Shown: one piece after another, positions 17,532 through 27,728 of the stretch
Position numbering within the stretch: position 1 is the stretch's first letter
How the letters are laid out: each line of letters starts with the position of its first letter
Assembly: GCA_965659665.1 (NCBI GenBank)
Contig: CBFHWU010000031.1
Span: 139,501-203,500 of the forward strand
From: CBFHWU01 sp965659665
Lineage (GTDB): Bacteria > Bacteroidota > Bacteroidia > Flavobacteriales > Flavobacteriaceae
Direction of reading: 5' to 3'
Length of the DNA stretch: 64,000 nt
The notes under the pieces: generated by a model
Seen by the model: the letters and a program-made list of their open reading frames with translations, nothing else
Told to the model about the DNA's origin: nothing
Databases searched by the model: none
Position numbers and translations under genes: made by a program

Positions 17532-20001
17532 TTTTCTTTTTCAGGATATTATAATCTAAATAATAATTAATTCGTAACGAGAATTGATGGTTGATATTCT
17601 CTGAAAATAAATCTTGAACACTTCGAAAGTAATCTAAGTCAACTTGGTGGCGGTCACTAAAAATTTGATTTCGGTATAGTAATGTGATTTTACTCCCTGG
17701 AGCAAACCACCAATCGAACCCAAGGTCAAGATTCCAGATATTAAATTGAGTATTGGGGTTTTCGTCCAACAAATCGAAGGAAGTCAATTGTCGAGTTCCA
17801 TCGGATTGAAGTAAAAACAAGATAGGATCATAGTTGGCTGAACTCCAAAAATTTCTAAATTTTAATTTAATGGATTTATCGGCATCAAAATTATATTGAA
17901 AATTGATATTGTTTTCTACAGATTTGACCAATCGACGTCCAAAGAAAATATTTTCATCAATTTTTTCTACATATCCAATGTCATCATGATCTACCATTAT
18001 TCGATTGCTAACACTCATATTTAGTCGATTCGAAAAACGATGGGAAACATTAAAACCATATCGATTTCTATAACGTTTTTCGTTGAAGGGTTCATCATAA
18101 TAATTGATTTTGCTAATTTCAACTCCATAAACCAAATTTCTGCGATCGTCTGAGTTTATACCAAATTTCACTTCAAACCTTACAGGCTCGATAATAAACG
18201 TGTTTTCTGATCGTGGCTCATCAAAATCTTTATAAGTCGAAGTGTAATCGAAATCTAATTCATATTTGAAGAAATTTTGAGTCATTAAATCATTTCCGAA
18301 TCTAAATCCATAAGATTTACGTTCAAAAGGTTCAAACCTTGAGCGATAACTCATGTACAAATAATTGCTGTAAGTTTTAAAGAAACTATTTTGTTTAAAA
18401 CTTTCAAAACGAATTCGACTAGAAAAAACTTGATTATTAATTTGGTTATAATAACCTAACTCTTGTTGGTAATAATTATTATCAGCAAACAGCCATTTAA
18501 ACTGAAATCTAAAGTTACCTTTTAGTTCATTAAGGGTAAGAGTTCCACGACTCCCGCTTTTTGCGCTGAAACGTGGCACATGACTTTTATAGAAGCTAGA
18601 TTTGAATTTATATTGTTGATTTTTTGTTGTGATGTCCAACACTGCGGCAATATTGTTGGAGTTTTTCCAGCCCGAAGTCCTATTAACATGAGTATTGATA
18701 AGACTTAAAAAAGAATAATTATTGATGATTTGTTGTGAAAGTGAAATGACATTGTAATGGGTTAGTGGTGCAATAAGTTCTTTTCGGAGGCTATGTTGCG
18801 CTGTATTTTCGATTGTTGCATAAGCCTTGTCTGTAATGGCATTTAAAAACCCAATACTCAAATTTTTATTTGTTGTTCCCGTGAGCTTTAAGGCATTGAT
18901 TAGTTTCGGTTTTAGGTCATAACTCAACAGAGAATCATTTCCTTCTAATGCTAATACATCAGAGTCATGGATATTGATTTCTTGTCCTATCCTTCGGCTA
19001 TAAAAAAAAGCACCAGAATTAAATCCTCGGTCATCAGCTTTTTTAAACATGGAGGCTCCCTCTGTAAAAAAGGCTCTATTTTCATCGAACTGTTGCTCAA
19101 AAGGACTTAGATTTAATTCTTTGTTATCAAAAGTTACTTGAGAAAAATCGGGAATTAAGGTGGCATCAATGGTGAAACTATTGTTTATGCCGTACTTTAC
19201 ATCCATTCCCGCCGAGTAGGAGGAGTTAGGAGAAGTATTATTTTGCAAATTTCGTGCGACTTGCAAATAGGGATAAAAAAATAATCGAGTAGGGGGATTT
19301 ATATTTTTTAAGCCCTTTACCAGACCCATCGACTGCATGAAATTAGAGTTTTTCACATCCACATAATTCCATGTGAACGTTTCATTAAACTTTTTTATTT
19401 TTCGACCGAAATTTATGCCCCACTCTTGAATATTTTTTTTTGGAAAACGCAATGCGCTAAACGGAATTTTCATCTCCACTATCCAACCTATTTCGTTGAT
19501 CGAAACTTTTGCTTCAAAAACAGTATCAAAATTTTTATCCTCGTTTGTTGATCTACCAGAAGAATATTTATCGCCAATAGTGCCTGCGCTTGTTACTTGA
19601 AAACTTTGATAGTTCGTATGATCGTCATAAGTATTGATGGATACAAAAAAAGTTTCTGCGTTTACCTCCCAAATATCATCTCTTTCAGAAATTTGTCTTG
19701 GTATAGCGGTTGGGTCAGGATCTTTTAATATTCCCACAATATAAACCGCATCATTATCGTACTCCAATCCTACAATTGTTTCATATCCCGGAAGAGGTTT
19801 TTTGCCGTTTTCGGTATTTGGAATCCACAAGCTAAAATTGGTTGCTGGAGTACTCATCGACCATTCCCCTTGAGAAATAATTCCATCTATTTGAGGCGCT
19901 ATAGTTCGTGGTATAGCGGATAGGGTTTTGCGCTCTTGTGCTACAAGAGCAGTTGAGAACAAAAAGACGAATAGGATGTGTTTTTTAATAAAAACATTCA
20001 T
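17512..20001 (-). CDS. DUF5916 outer-membrane protein with CBM9-like N-terminal domain
   Basis: An 829-residue protein with a signal peptide (MNVFIKKHILFVFLFSTALVAQ). Residues about 30-230 form a carbohydrate-binding family 9-like sandwich (APQIDGIISQGEWS, IVGLEYDNDAVYIVGILKDPDP, WGINFGRKIK). From about 240 onward there are alternating amphipathic strands rich in Tyr, Phe and Asn (FFYPYLQVARNLQN, RAFFTEGASMFKK), typical of the DUF5916 outer-membrane beta-barrel. Function of the family is unknown; it is abundant in Bacteroidota and often associated with surface polymers. It lies between the PepSY gene (16 bases upstream) and the reductase gene (20-base overlap). Confidence 0.85.
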   Translation of the reverse strand: MNVFIKKHILFVFLFSTALVAQERKTLSAIPRTIAPQIDGIISQGEWSMSTPATNFSLWIPNTENGKKPLPGYETIVGLEYDNDAVYIVGILKDPDPTAIPRQISERDDIWEVNAETFFVSINTYDDHTNYQSFQVTSAGTIGDKYSSGRSTNEDKNFDTVFEAKVSINEIGWIVEMKIPFSALRFPKKNIQEWGINFGRKIKKFNETFTWNYVDVKNSNFMQSMGLVKGLKNINPPTRLFFYPYLQVARNLQNNTSPNSSYSAGMDVKYGINNSFTIDATLIPDFSQVTFDNKELNLSPFEQQFDENRAFFTEGASMFKKADDRGFNSGAFFYSRRIGQEINIHDSDVLALEGNDSLLSYDLKPKLINALKLTGTTNKNLSIGFLNAITDKAYATIENTAQHSLRKELIAPLTHYNVISLSQQIINNYSFLSLINTHVNRTSGWKNSNNIAAVLDITTKNQQYKFKSSFYKSHVPRFSAKSGSRGTLTLNELKGNFRFQFKWLFADNNYYQQELGYYNQINNQVFSSRIRFESFKQNSFFKTYSNYLYMSYRSRFEPFERKSYGFRFGNDLMTQNFFKYELDFDYTSTYKDFDEPRSENTFIIEPVRFEVKFGINSDDRRNLVYGVEISKINYYDEPFNEKRYRNRYGFNVSHRFSNRLNMSVSNRIMVDHDDIGYVEKIDENIFFGRRLVKSVENNINFQYNFDADKSIKLKFRNFWSSANYDPILFLLQSDGTRQLTSFDLLDENPNTQFNIWNLDLGFDWWFAPGSKITLLYRNQIFSDRHQVDLDYFRSVQDLFSENINHQFSLRINYYLDYNILKKKNGKKRV

Positions 20002-20017
20002 GATATGTGGTGTTTAT

Positions 20018-20710
20018 TCATTTTTTTCTTCCCAATGGTTTTGTGGTCATCCACAAAACAAATCCACTCAACACGGTTAACAATCCCAATAAGGAAAATG
20101 CCCTAAGAATCAAGGTGTTAAAATTATCGCGCCCTTGATAGTCCATGGTATGGGTCATCCATAAAAAATCAAACCAGCGCCAACTTCTGTGTCTAACAGT
20201 TTGAAATTTACCATCAGCGACTGAAACATAAGCTTTTAAATGTTGATGATGTTTAAAAGATACTACATAAGCGGGTAATAATTTTTTTCGATACTCATGA
20301 TGGGAGCCAGCTTTGGTAATAAGCGAAGCATCAAGAATTATTAAATCAGGTTGCATTCGTTTTTCTGCAATGGAAATTGCCTCTTTTTTTGAAATTCCGT
20401 CTTTGTACACTCCTGTTCTTGCGTTAAATAGTTGACGGTTATTGACCCAATAATAAGGTTCATTATTTATAGTTCTAAGTTCTATAGATGATACAGCGTC
20501 TTTTAATTGTAGCTCCGATGGACTTTTTAAATTTGAGAAGGAAGATTTCTCATAACTCTTATTTTTATAGGAGTTTCCATGAATATCATCAATATTTGTC
20601 CAACTAAAGTATATTCCGCTAATTGTCCAAAACAAAAACTGAATCCCTGTAAAAAGCCCTAAAAAACGATGAGCTTTTCGTATTCTTAATGAAGTTTGAC
20701 GTTTAAACAT
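20018..20710 (-). CDS. PepSY-associated membrane protein
   Basis: A 230-residue inner-membrane protein with a membrane helix at about 14-33 (AHRFLGLFTGIQFLFWTISG) and another near the C-terminus (LILRAFSLLGLLTVLSGFVLW). A periplasmic PepSY-type segment lies between them. The HRFLG motif and the final GFVLWMTTKPLG are typical of the small PepSY-TM family, found near iron-siderophore receptors and membrane-bound reductases. A role in electron transfer or metal reduction is possible but not shown by sequence. It is the first gene of its minus-strand set and divergent from the PUL. Confidence 0.75.
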   Translation of the reverse strand: MFKRQTSLRIRKAHRFLGLFTGIQFLFWTISGIYFSWTNIDDIHGNSYKNKSYEKSSFSNLKSPSELQLKDAVSSIELRTINNEPYYWVNNRQLFNARTGVYKDGISKKEAISIAEKRMQPDLIILDASLITKAGSHHEYRKKLLPAYVVSFKHHQHLKAYVSVADGKFQTVRHRSWRWFDFLWMTHTMDYQGRDNFNTLILRAFSLLGLLTVLSGFVLWMTTKPLGRKK

Positions 20711-20986
20711 TTTGATTAAAATTTATGCAATAATACTAATGATAATTTTGGTTTTTAATAAGGCTACAATCGAAAATATAGAACATGATTTAAAGTTCAA
20801 TAAAATTAAAAAATAGCGCCTGAATACTCACTTTGAGAACCTTATGAACAAACACGTGTAAAGATATACTTTTTATCTTTTTATTAATTTTAGAGTTTTG
20901 AGAGGTACATCTTATAAGATCATTATTATGCACCATGATTTATAATAATTGCTTAAAATATTATAGCTTTAATTTTTAATAAAAAA

Positions 20987-20994
20987 TAAATTTG
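20987..20994 (+). promoter_or_regulatory. Candidate PUL promoter -7 element in divergent intergenic region
   Basis: TAAATTTG matches the Bacteroidota -7 consensus TAnnTTTG, 24 bases before the start codon of the first PUL gene. The last base begins a short palindrome, GTTTAGTAAAC at 20994-21004, which could be an operator. No clear -33 TTG is visible at the usual spacing. The rest of the 308-base region 20711-21018 is AT-rich with no coding sequence. The opposing promoter for the PepSY gene was not identified. Confidence 0.4.
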
Positions 20995-21018
20995 TTTAGT
21001 AAACGTTAAAGCTTAAAT

Positions 21019-21885
21019 ATGAAAATACAACTACAATTTTTAAGTGCCTTGTTAATTTTTTTTGGTACAATTTATTCTTATTCACAAACAATCGGGCAAG
21101 AATTTATGGTTAATGGAGAAGTTAATAACGGAAGTACTTATTCTGGCTCTGGAACCGGATGTAGTCCATGTGGTGGTTGGACTCAACAAGTAAATTTTAA
21201 TTACGCACCAACAAGTGCATCTAATGGTTCTTGCCATACAGAAGATAGAATGTGGAAATCATATATCAATGGAGATGCTATTGTAAGTCAAGTAATCAAC
21301 GACATACCCCCAGGAGTTTATAATTTTTCTTTTTGGACAAAATGGAGTAATGGTCTTCCTACTTACGATAATGGAGCGGGTCAATATTCAGATCCAAAAT
21401 TTACTATAAAAATTTTACAACCTGATCAAACATACGTTAACGACGTTGAGTTAGTGATTTCTGAGCCCACTGCAATTCATACTTGGGTTCAGCAAACAGG
21501 TACTTGGACCAACACCACCACAAGCACGATTAAACTCCAGTGGTTCAAAAACGGATCTGCTGGCGATGGGACTAAACTTAATAAAAACATGTATGTCGAT
21601 ACTGTTTCGTTAACCTATCAATCGGCGTTATCGTTAGATGATCTTGATAACAAATTGAATGTGAATTTTTTAGTGGATCAAAACAATCATCTAAAAGTAT
21701 ATGCTGACCACACCAATATAAAAGGAAGTCAAGTTACAGTTTACGACATCACAGGTAGATCAGTTATATCAGTTAACAACTTCTCGCCCGATGCCACTTT
21801 TTCTTTGGATAACTTAGAAAAGGGAATTTATATTGTCAAGTTAGATACTGACACGACCACCGTGACAGCAAAAATTGTCAGATAA
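21019..21885 (+). CDS. Secreted T9SS protein with carbohydrate-binding-like domain, PUL-associated
   Basis: A 288-residue exported protein with a signal peptide (about 1-22, ending YSYSQT). A single domain at about 25-200 contains four Cys (GTGCSPCGGWTQQ, NGSCHTED) and many aromatics in a beta-rich pattern (WKSYINGDAIVSQVI, YNFSFWTKWSNGLP, LQWFKNGSAGDGTK). It looks like a carbohydrate-binding jelly roll, but I cannot match it to a numbered CBM family. Residues about 215-288 form a T9SS sorting domain (VTVYDITGRSVISVNNF, GIYIVKLD). There are no catalytic motifs. Located directly upstream of the GH128-type and SusC/D genes, it may be a surface glycan-binding protein. A terminator-like hairpin follows, so it may be its own transcription unit. 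Confidence 0.7.
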   Translation: MKIQLQFLSALLIFFGTIYSYSQTIGQEFMVNGEVNNGSTYSGSGTGCSPCGGWTQQVNFNYAPTSASNGSCHTEDRMWKSYINGDAIVSQVINDIPPGVYNFSFWTKWSNGLPTYDNGAGQYSDPKFTIKILQPDQTYVNDVELVISEPTAIHTWVQQTGTWTNTTTSTIKLQWFKNGSAGDGTKLNKNMYVDTVSLTYQSALSLDDLDNKLNVNFLVDQNNHLKVYADHTNIKGSQVTVYDITGRSVISVNNFSPDATFSLDNLEKGIYIVKLDTDTTTVTAKIVR

Positions 21886-21910
21886 CGAAAACAACAATAG
21901 TTATTAAATA

Positions 21911-21970
21911 CCCCATAGAATCACTAGTAAAGCAATGTTTTATTTAATTTGATTTTATGGGGTTTAATTT
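21911..21970 (+). terminator. Rho-independent-like terminator after the secreted PUL protein
   Basis: CCCCATAGAATCA at 21911-21923 pairs with TGATTTTATGGGG at 21950-21962 with one mismatch, giving a 13-base stem with a 26-base loop, followed by a T-rich run. It lies 26 bases after the stop codon at 21885. The large loop makes it atypical. The rest of the 352-base gap to 22238 is AT-rich and I see nothing else in it. Confidence 0.55.
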
Positions 21971-22237
21971 TGACGATCTAGCACATAAAACGAGATAAAT
22001 CGAGATTCAAAAAACGCCGTTATGTCAAAAAATAAATACAAGTCAATGAGAAAAAATTGATCAAAATTTTTCAATCTTAACCTGTGGATTTGAAGTGGAC
22101 AAAATGGTAAATTACGTAAAGATGTAAAAATAACGACCACCATTTTTTTGTCAAACATATCAACTCTCGATTTTTCGATAAAATCTAATTCCTGCACTAA
22201 AAACCAAAAAATAAATACCAATTAATAATTTGTGAAC

Positions 22238-23104
22238 ATGCATAGAGTAATAATTTTGATTTTTTTGTTTGTTTCCTGTGATTCAGATGTCAATAACAAT
22301 GAAGACCCCATTGAACTCAACTTAAGTCCTGGATCAACATTTAACGTGGTAGGGAAGAAAGGAGTGGCTTTTTCTAATAGATACGCATCCACTTGGGATA
22401 CCAAGTTTGAGCTACTAAGCCCCGAGTGGCATTATTCATGGAATTGGGAACTTCGTAATAATTACCCTGAGGGAGTTGAGTTTGTTCCAATGTTATGGGA
22501 TGAAAAACATGTCACTACAGAAAATATCAACTACTTGAAAGAATTAGCTGAAAACGAAGAGATTAAATATCTCCTAGGATTCAATGAACCCGATTTAGAA
22601 TCACAAGCCAATATGACAGTGGATGAGGCAATCGCTCTTTGGCCTCAACTGGAGTCTGTGGGAGTTCCTCTGGGAAGTCCTGTAACTACTTCTCCCAACA
22701 AGGATTGGATGAATGAATTCATGGATAAAGCCATTGAAAACAACTTACGTGTTGATTTTGTAGCCATACATATTTATGACCGATCGAATGTAGATCGTTT
22801 TATCAACCTACTCAATGAAACATATGAAAAATTTCAAAGACCTATTTGGATTACAGAATTTGCTTTACGTGATTCAGGGGCTTCGTCCTCTGTACCAAAT
22901 AAATATTCGCAAGAGGATGTTTTAGCTTATATGCAAAACTTACTTCCTAAAATTCAAGAGTTAGAATTTGTACACCGATATGCTTGGTTTGACACAAGTA
23001 CTGACAATCAAAATTATGAGAAACTGTCCAGTGCCGAACTAATAACAGAAAATAATATACTAACAAATTTAGGTTCATATTATGCAACCTTTAAGTCTGA
23101 TTAA
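22238..23104 (+). CDS. GH128-type glycoside hydrolase lipoprotein
   Basis: I chose the ATG at 22238 (MHRVIILIFLFVSC); a GTG 6 bases upstream is possible. The 288-residue product is a lipoprotein with lipobox FVSC (Cys14). The catalytic domain matches the 'glycosyl hydrolase catalytic core' (Asl1-like, GH128) pattern: KKGVAFSN at the start, LLGFNEPDL with Glu117 as likely acid/base, FVAIHIYD, and IWITEFAL with Glu207 as likely nucleophile. Characterised GH128 enzymes are endo-beta-1,3-glucanases. The PUL otherwise encodes xylan-type enzymes, so a beta-1,3-xylan or mixed-linkage substrate is a possible alternative. The stop is immediately followed by the SusC start codon, indicating an operon. 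Confidence 0.85.
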   Translation: MHRVIILIFLFVSCDSDVNNNEDPIELNLSPGSTFNVVGKKGVAFSNRYASTWDTKFELLSPEWHYSWNWELRNNYPEGVEFVPMLWDEKHVTTENINYLKELAENEEIKYLLGFNEPDLESQANMTVDEAIALWPQLESVGVPLGSPVTTSPNKDWMNEFMDKAIENNLRVDFVAIHIYDRSNVDRFINLLNETYEKFQRPIWITEFALRDSGASSSVPNKYSQEDVLAYMQNLLPKIQELEFVHRYAWFDTSTDNQNYEKLSSAELITENNILTNLGSYYATFKSD

Positions 23105-26100
23105 ATGCTTTATATGAACAACCATAATCCATTCTCCCGTCCTTTGTCAATATCCAAGCGATTCAACATTGTTCTAATATCCTTGTTGATTTCAAGTACT
23201 TTGTGGAGTCAACAAACGGTAGTAGGGGTAGTTTCAGATGAGTTTGGAGATCCAATTCCTGGAGCTAATGTGCAAGTAAAAGATATGTCAAGAGGCACGA
23301 TTACAGATTTTGATGGGAAATATGAGCTTAATAATATTCAAGTCGATGATACGCTGATTTTTTCCTTTGTAGGCTTGCTTTCCAAAGAGGTGGTTGTTGG
23401 AGATCAATTGGAATTAAATGTCATGCTTCAGGCCAATGTTGATAATTTAGAGGAGGTGGTTGTTGTTGGATACGGAACCCAGAAAAAGAGTGATATTGTT
23501 GGGTCGGTTGCAGTAGTTAATGTTGAAGCGGCGGTTACACAACCTACATCGGATATTTCAGAACTACTGAGAGGTAAAGCTGCTGGGGTTCAAATTTCTC
23601 AAAACTCTAACCGCCCTGGAGGTTCATCCAGTATTATCATTCGCGGATCTAATTCTATAAATGGAGGTAACAGCCCATTATTTGTGTTAGATGGAGTTCC
23701 AACCACTAACATAGATGATATTAGCCCTGACGAAATAGAATCCATTGAGGTACTTAAGGATGCGGCATCACAAGCAATATATGGTGCGCGAGCTTCCAAC
23801 GGAGTTATTTTGGTCAATACCAAAAAGGGACTTGTAGGTCCTGTAAAAGTCTCTTACAACGGGTATTACTCGGTCGAAAATTTATACAGAAACTTTGATT
23901 TGTATAGCCCATCAGAATGGGTACAGTTGCGCCGAGAAGCTTATCGAACCGATAATAATGATGAATACCTTTATGATGACTTCATATTTACTGATTTGCA
24001 ACTCAACGTAATTCAGTCTAATAACTTTGTAAACTGGGAAGATTTAGTTATTCAACAAGGGATAGTAACCAATCACAATTTAAGTTTAAGAGGAGGGAGC
24101 GACCAAACAAAATTGTACTCAAATTTTGGGGTATTTGATCAGCAGGGACTTATCCCAGGATCTGATTTTAATAAACTCACAGCACGTGTAAATTTGGATC
24201 AAAAAATTAATGATCAAATGCAGCTAAAACTCAATACCCTACTCACATTTAGAAAGCAAAATAGAGAGTCTGGTAATTTAGATTGGATTGTTTTGCCACC
24301 AGTAGCTAAAGCTTTTGAAGATGATGGAAGCCTTATTCGTTTTCCACTAGGGGTTAATGATGTCAATATCTACAACCCTCTTTGGAACATGCGAGAGAGC
24401 ACCAATTTTACGGAATCCAATACCTTGGATTTGAATCTGATTTTTGACTATCAAGTTACCGATCACCTAAAGTATAGAGTAAACTCTTCAATTAAAAGAA
24501 GAAACGCCAATAATATGCAATATTTGACTCGACTTCATGAAGGTGGGGCCTCTAACAATGGACAAGCATCTTTAAATGATTATGTCACTAAGGAATATTT
24601 GGTAGAAAATATAGTAACATTTGACAAAAGATTCAATGAGAATCATTTTTTGGATGCAACATTCGTTTTTTCTGTAAATGAGTCTGAATACAATTATACA
24701 GGGATTTCAGCCTCGGGGTTTGAAAATGATTTTTTAGGATTTAATGGAATTGAAGGGGCCGAAAATATTGACCAGCCTAACAGACAGGCCAATAAGCGCT
24801 CTCGTCAAGGAATGATGGGACGTTTACGTTACAATCTTAAAGATCGTTATTTATTAACTTTAACCTCCAGAGTGGATGGGTCGTCTGTATTTAGTCAAAA
24901 CAATAAGTATGGATTTTTTCCTTCTGCAGCATTTGGTTGGAAAATTCACCAAGAACCTTTTATGGAAAGCATTTCTGCGATTAACCAAATGAAATTCAGG
25001 GTAAGTTATGGATCCATCGGAAATGAAGCCATTAATCCTTACCAATCTTTAGGTTTAGCTTCTCCAATTTTATATGCTTTTGATGGGGATACTTCTGTTG
25101 GATATTTACCAGGTTCTAGGCTACATAACCCCGATTTGACCTGGGAAACTTCAACTACTTTTAATGTTGGGGTTGATTTTGGTTTTTTTAATAATATATT
25201 AACGGGAACTTTTGAAGTTTACGATACCAAAACCACTGATTTACTTGTAAATCGAAAAGTTAACAGTCCGGGTTATACGACCACTACCTATAACGCGGGA
25301 GAAACGAGTAATAAAGGGTATGAAGTATTGCTTTCTGCGGACATTTTTCGAACCAAAAATGTACGCTGGAATTTAAGTGCAAATTATGCTTCCAATAAGA
25401 ATGAAATTATCTCACTTTACGGAGATTTAGATGACGAAGGTAATCCTATTGATGACGTAGCTTCTAATTTATTCATTGGTAGCCCTATTAAGGTTATTTA
25501 TCAATACCAATTCGATGGAATTTGGCAATCAACGGATGATATTGTCAATTCTCATATGCCTGATGCTGCTCCAGGAGATGTTCGTGTTCGTGATATTAGT
25601 GGACCTGACGGAGTACCGGACGGAATTTTGACTGATGATGATAGAGTTAAATTTAAAAAAGATCCAGATTGGTTTGGTTCTATCACTTCTTCGCTTAAGG
25701 TAAATAATTTTGAACTTTTAACGGATTTTTATATCGTCAAAGGCGCAATGAAGTCCAATCCGTATTTGGCAGATTATAGTAGTGGAGGGACGCTTCAAGG
25801 AAAGCTAAACGGTATTCGAGTAGGGTACTATACCCCAGAAAATCCCTCTAATAATTATCCTCGTCCCAGAGAGACTACTCCTTCGTATTTATATGCTTTA
25901 GCTGTCCAAGACGCATCTTTCATTCGACTCAGAACATTACAATTAAGCTATAATCTTCCGAAAAAAATATTGGATGAATTTAGTTTAGATCGTCTTAAAA
26001 TATTTGTATCAGGGACTAATGTTTTTACGATAACAGATTACAAATCCTATAATCCAGAGGTAAACCCCGGGTCATATCCTGATGGACGAGAAGTTACAAT

Positions 26101-26122
26101 TGGTTTAAAACTAGAACTTTAG
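23105..26122 (+). CDS. SusC/RagA-family TonB-dependent outer-membrane transporter
   Basis: A 1005-residue TonB-dependent receptor. A signal peptide ends near TLWSQ. A carboxypeptidase-regulatory-like domain follows at about 37-115 (VVGVVSDEFGDPIPGANVQVKD), then the conserved SusC junction VVVVGYGTQKKSDIVGSV and the plug domain (RGSNSINGGNSPLFVLDGVP, IEVLKDAASQAIYGARASNGVI). A long beta-barrel ends in REVTIGLKLEL. The ATG at 23105 starts at the GH128-type stop codon; an ATG at 23114 is an alternative. With SusD it imports oligosaccharides, and neighbouring enzymes suggest beta-xylan-type chains. Length is normal for the family. No HTCS, SusR or sigma/anti-sigma regulator is present nearby. Confidence 0.97.
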   Translation: MLYMNNHNPFSRPLSISKRFNIVLISLLISSTLWSQQTVVGVVSDEFGDPIPGANVQVKDMSRGTITDFDGKYELNNIQVDDTLIFSFVGLLSKEVVVGDQLELNVMLQANVDNLEEVVVVGYGTQKKSDIVGSVAVVNVEAAVTQPTSDISELLRGKAAGVQISQNSNRPGGSSSIIIRGSNSINGGNSPLFVLDGVPTTNIDDISPDEIESIEVLKDAASQAIYGARASNGVILVNTKKGLVGPVKVSYNGYYSVENLYRNFDLYSPSEWVQLRREAYRTDNNDEYLYDDFIFTDLQLNVIQSNNFVNWEDLVIQQGIVTNHNLSLRGGSDQTKLYSNFGVFDQQGLIPGSDFNKLTARVNLDQKINDQMQLKLNTLLTFRKQNRESGNLDWIVLPPVAKAFEDDGSLIRFPLGVNDVNIYNPLWNMRESTNFTESNTLDLNLIFDYQVTDHLKYRVNSSIKRRNANNMQYLTRLHEGGASNNGQASLNDYVTKEYLVENIVTFDKRFNENHFLDATFVFSVNESEYNYTGISASGFENDFLGFNGIEGAENIDQPNRQANKRSRQGMMGRLRYNLKDRYLLTLTSRVDGSSVFSQNNKYGFFPSAAFGWKIHQEPFMESISAINQMKFRVSYGSIGNEAINPYQSLGLASPILYAFDGDTSVGYLPGSRLHNPDLTWETSTTFNVGVDFGFFNNILTGTFEVYDTKTTDLLVNRKVNSPGYTTTTYNAGETSNKGYEVLLSADIFRTKNVRWNLSANYASNKNEIISLYGDLDDEGNPIDDVASNLFIGSPIKVIYQYQFDGIWQSTDDIVNSHMPDAAPGDVRVRDISGPDGVPDGILTDDDRVKFKKDPDWFGSITSSLKVNNFELLTDFYIVKGAMKSNPYLADYSSGGTLQGKLNGIRVGYYTPENPSNNYPRPRETTPSYLYALAVQDASFIRLRTLQLSYNLPKKILDEFSLDRLKIFVSGTNVFTITDYKSYNPEVNPGSYPDGREVTIGLKLEL

Positions 26123-26126
26123 AACG

Positions 26127-27707
26127 ATGAAAAATATTAAATACTACCCTAAAATTAACAAAATAGCAGTTCTCTTTTTGATGTTTATTATTCCATTTGG
26201 ATGTTCTGATTTCTTGGAAGAAGAGGCTTTGACAGATGTTAGTCTCGATTTTGTTTATACTACTCCGGAGGGTCTTGAAGCTGCTCTTGTAGGTTTGTAT
26301 ACCGTAAATCGAGCTTTACACAATTCCAACAGTGGAGATTCTCAAAGAACAATTGTCCTTCCTGCAAAGTCAGACCTTGCGGTGGTAAGAACTGGTCAAA
26401 TTGGTTTGTGGTCATGGCTTAGATGGGGTCATTCTCCCTATGATTATCAAGGAACACTGGTTCATAATTATTGGAAACATTATTATAAAGTAATCGACAG
26501 AGCTAATGGTATTATTAAGGGAGCTGAAAGCTCAGACAATCTTACAGACGACATGAAAGTTTTAATTGCTGAAGCCAAAACCTTACGCGCCAATTCTTAT
26601 TTTACACTCTTCAGAATGTTTAACAATATTTACATAACCACAGAACCTACCTCGCCATCTAATGCTTTTGAAAAGGTTAAAGATAAATCAAGTGAGGAAG
26701 AAATTTTTGATTTAATTACTGAAGATTTAACTTTTGCCCAAAATACTTTGCCCTGGAATAATTCTATAGGTAGAATTAATCAAGCTACTGCTCGTCATAT
26801 CCACGCAAAAGTTGCCCTTTGGCAACAAGATTGGCAAAAAGCCGCTGATCTATCGGAAAGCGTTATAACTTCGGGATATTTTAGTTTACTCAATGATCCA
26901 CAAGATGTTTTTGATGGATATAACAACCACAGCGAAACGCTTTTTAATGTTCAGTTTAGCAACCCCACGCCAGGTGGAGGAATAAAAACACTTATCAATT
27001 GGAATTATACCGCTAATTACGGACTTATAAGAGGAGCTAAATATTCACGTGAATTTGGCGGAAAAGGCAGCGGGTTTATTTTTCCTAATCAATACCTTTT
27101 GGAATTATTTGAGGAAAATGATTTAAGAATTCAAAATACTTATTTTAGAACACAATATTATTATAACGATGCGGCGAATTTACCATCGGGTAAAAGCCTT
27201 GGTGACCCTATTACTACCCCAGCACCCTTTACAAATAATTGGTATCAACGTATCCACCCTTCATGTCTTAAATTTACACCTGAGAACAATTCTGATTGGG
27301 ACCCTGAAATTGGAGTTACCCAGGCTAACTTTATTATTTATCGACTCGCTGAAACCTATCTCATAGCAGCCGAGGCAAATATGCGTATAAACGGAAGTTC
27401 CGATTCTAGTGCCTTATTTTATTTAAATGCTATACGAACACGTGCGGGTGTTGCCCCTTTGAATTACTTAGACCAAGATACGATTCTTGAAGAAAGAGCT
27501 CGTGAATTAGCTTTCGAGGGCCAACGTTGGTTCACACTCAAACGCATGGGTGTACTGTACGATCGCATTGTACAGTATGCAGGAGATGATAACTATAAAA
27601 ATGAAGCGCGTACTTCAATGAAGCCTCATTATGTGAACTTTCCAATTCCACAAGACCAACTTAACTTGATGGATCCAAACTACCCACAAAATGAAGGATA
27701 CGATTAG
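26127..27707 (+). CDS. SusD/RagB-family surface glycan-binding lipoprotein
   Basis: A 526-residue SusD-like protein, 4 bases after SusC. The signal peptide ends with lipobox IPFGC and the mature protein starts CSDFLEEEALTDVS, the usual SusD beginning. TPR-like helices are seen in LIAEAKTLRANSYFTLFRMF and ATARHIHAKVALWQQDWQKA. The C-terminus has the typical ILEERARELAFEGQRWFTLKRMG, followed by the end motif NYPQNEGYD. It caps the SusC barrel and binds oligosaccharides on the outer face. The pair is complete with no truncation. Confidence 0.97.
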   Translation: MKNIKYYPKINKIAVLFLMFIIPFGCSDFLEEEALTDVSLDFVYTTPEGLEAALVGLYTVNRALHNSNSGDSQRTIVLPAKSDLAVVRTGQIGLWSWLRWGHSPYDYQGTLVHNYWKHYYKVIDRANGIIKGAESSDNLTDDMKVLIAEAKTLRANSYFTLFRMFNNIYITTEPTSPSNAFEKVKDKSSEEEIFDLITEDLTFAQNTLPWNNSIGRINQATARHIHAKVALWQQDWQKAADLSESVITSGYFSLLNDPQDVFDGYNNHSETLFNVQFSNPTPGGGIKTLINWNYTANYGLIRGAKYSREFGGKGSGFIFPNQYLLELFEENDLRIQNTYFRTQYYYNDAANLPSGKSLGDPITTPAPFTNNWYQRIHPSCLKFTPENNSDWDPEIGVTQANFIIYRLAETYLIAAEANMRINGSSDSSALFYLNAIRTRAGVAPLNYLDQDTILEERARELAFEGQRWFTLKRMGVLYDRIVQYAGDDNYKNEARTSMKPHYVNFPIPQDQLNLMDPNYPQNEGYD

Positions 27708-27728
27708 GATTAAAAAGGACAGTAAAAT

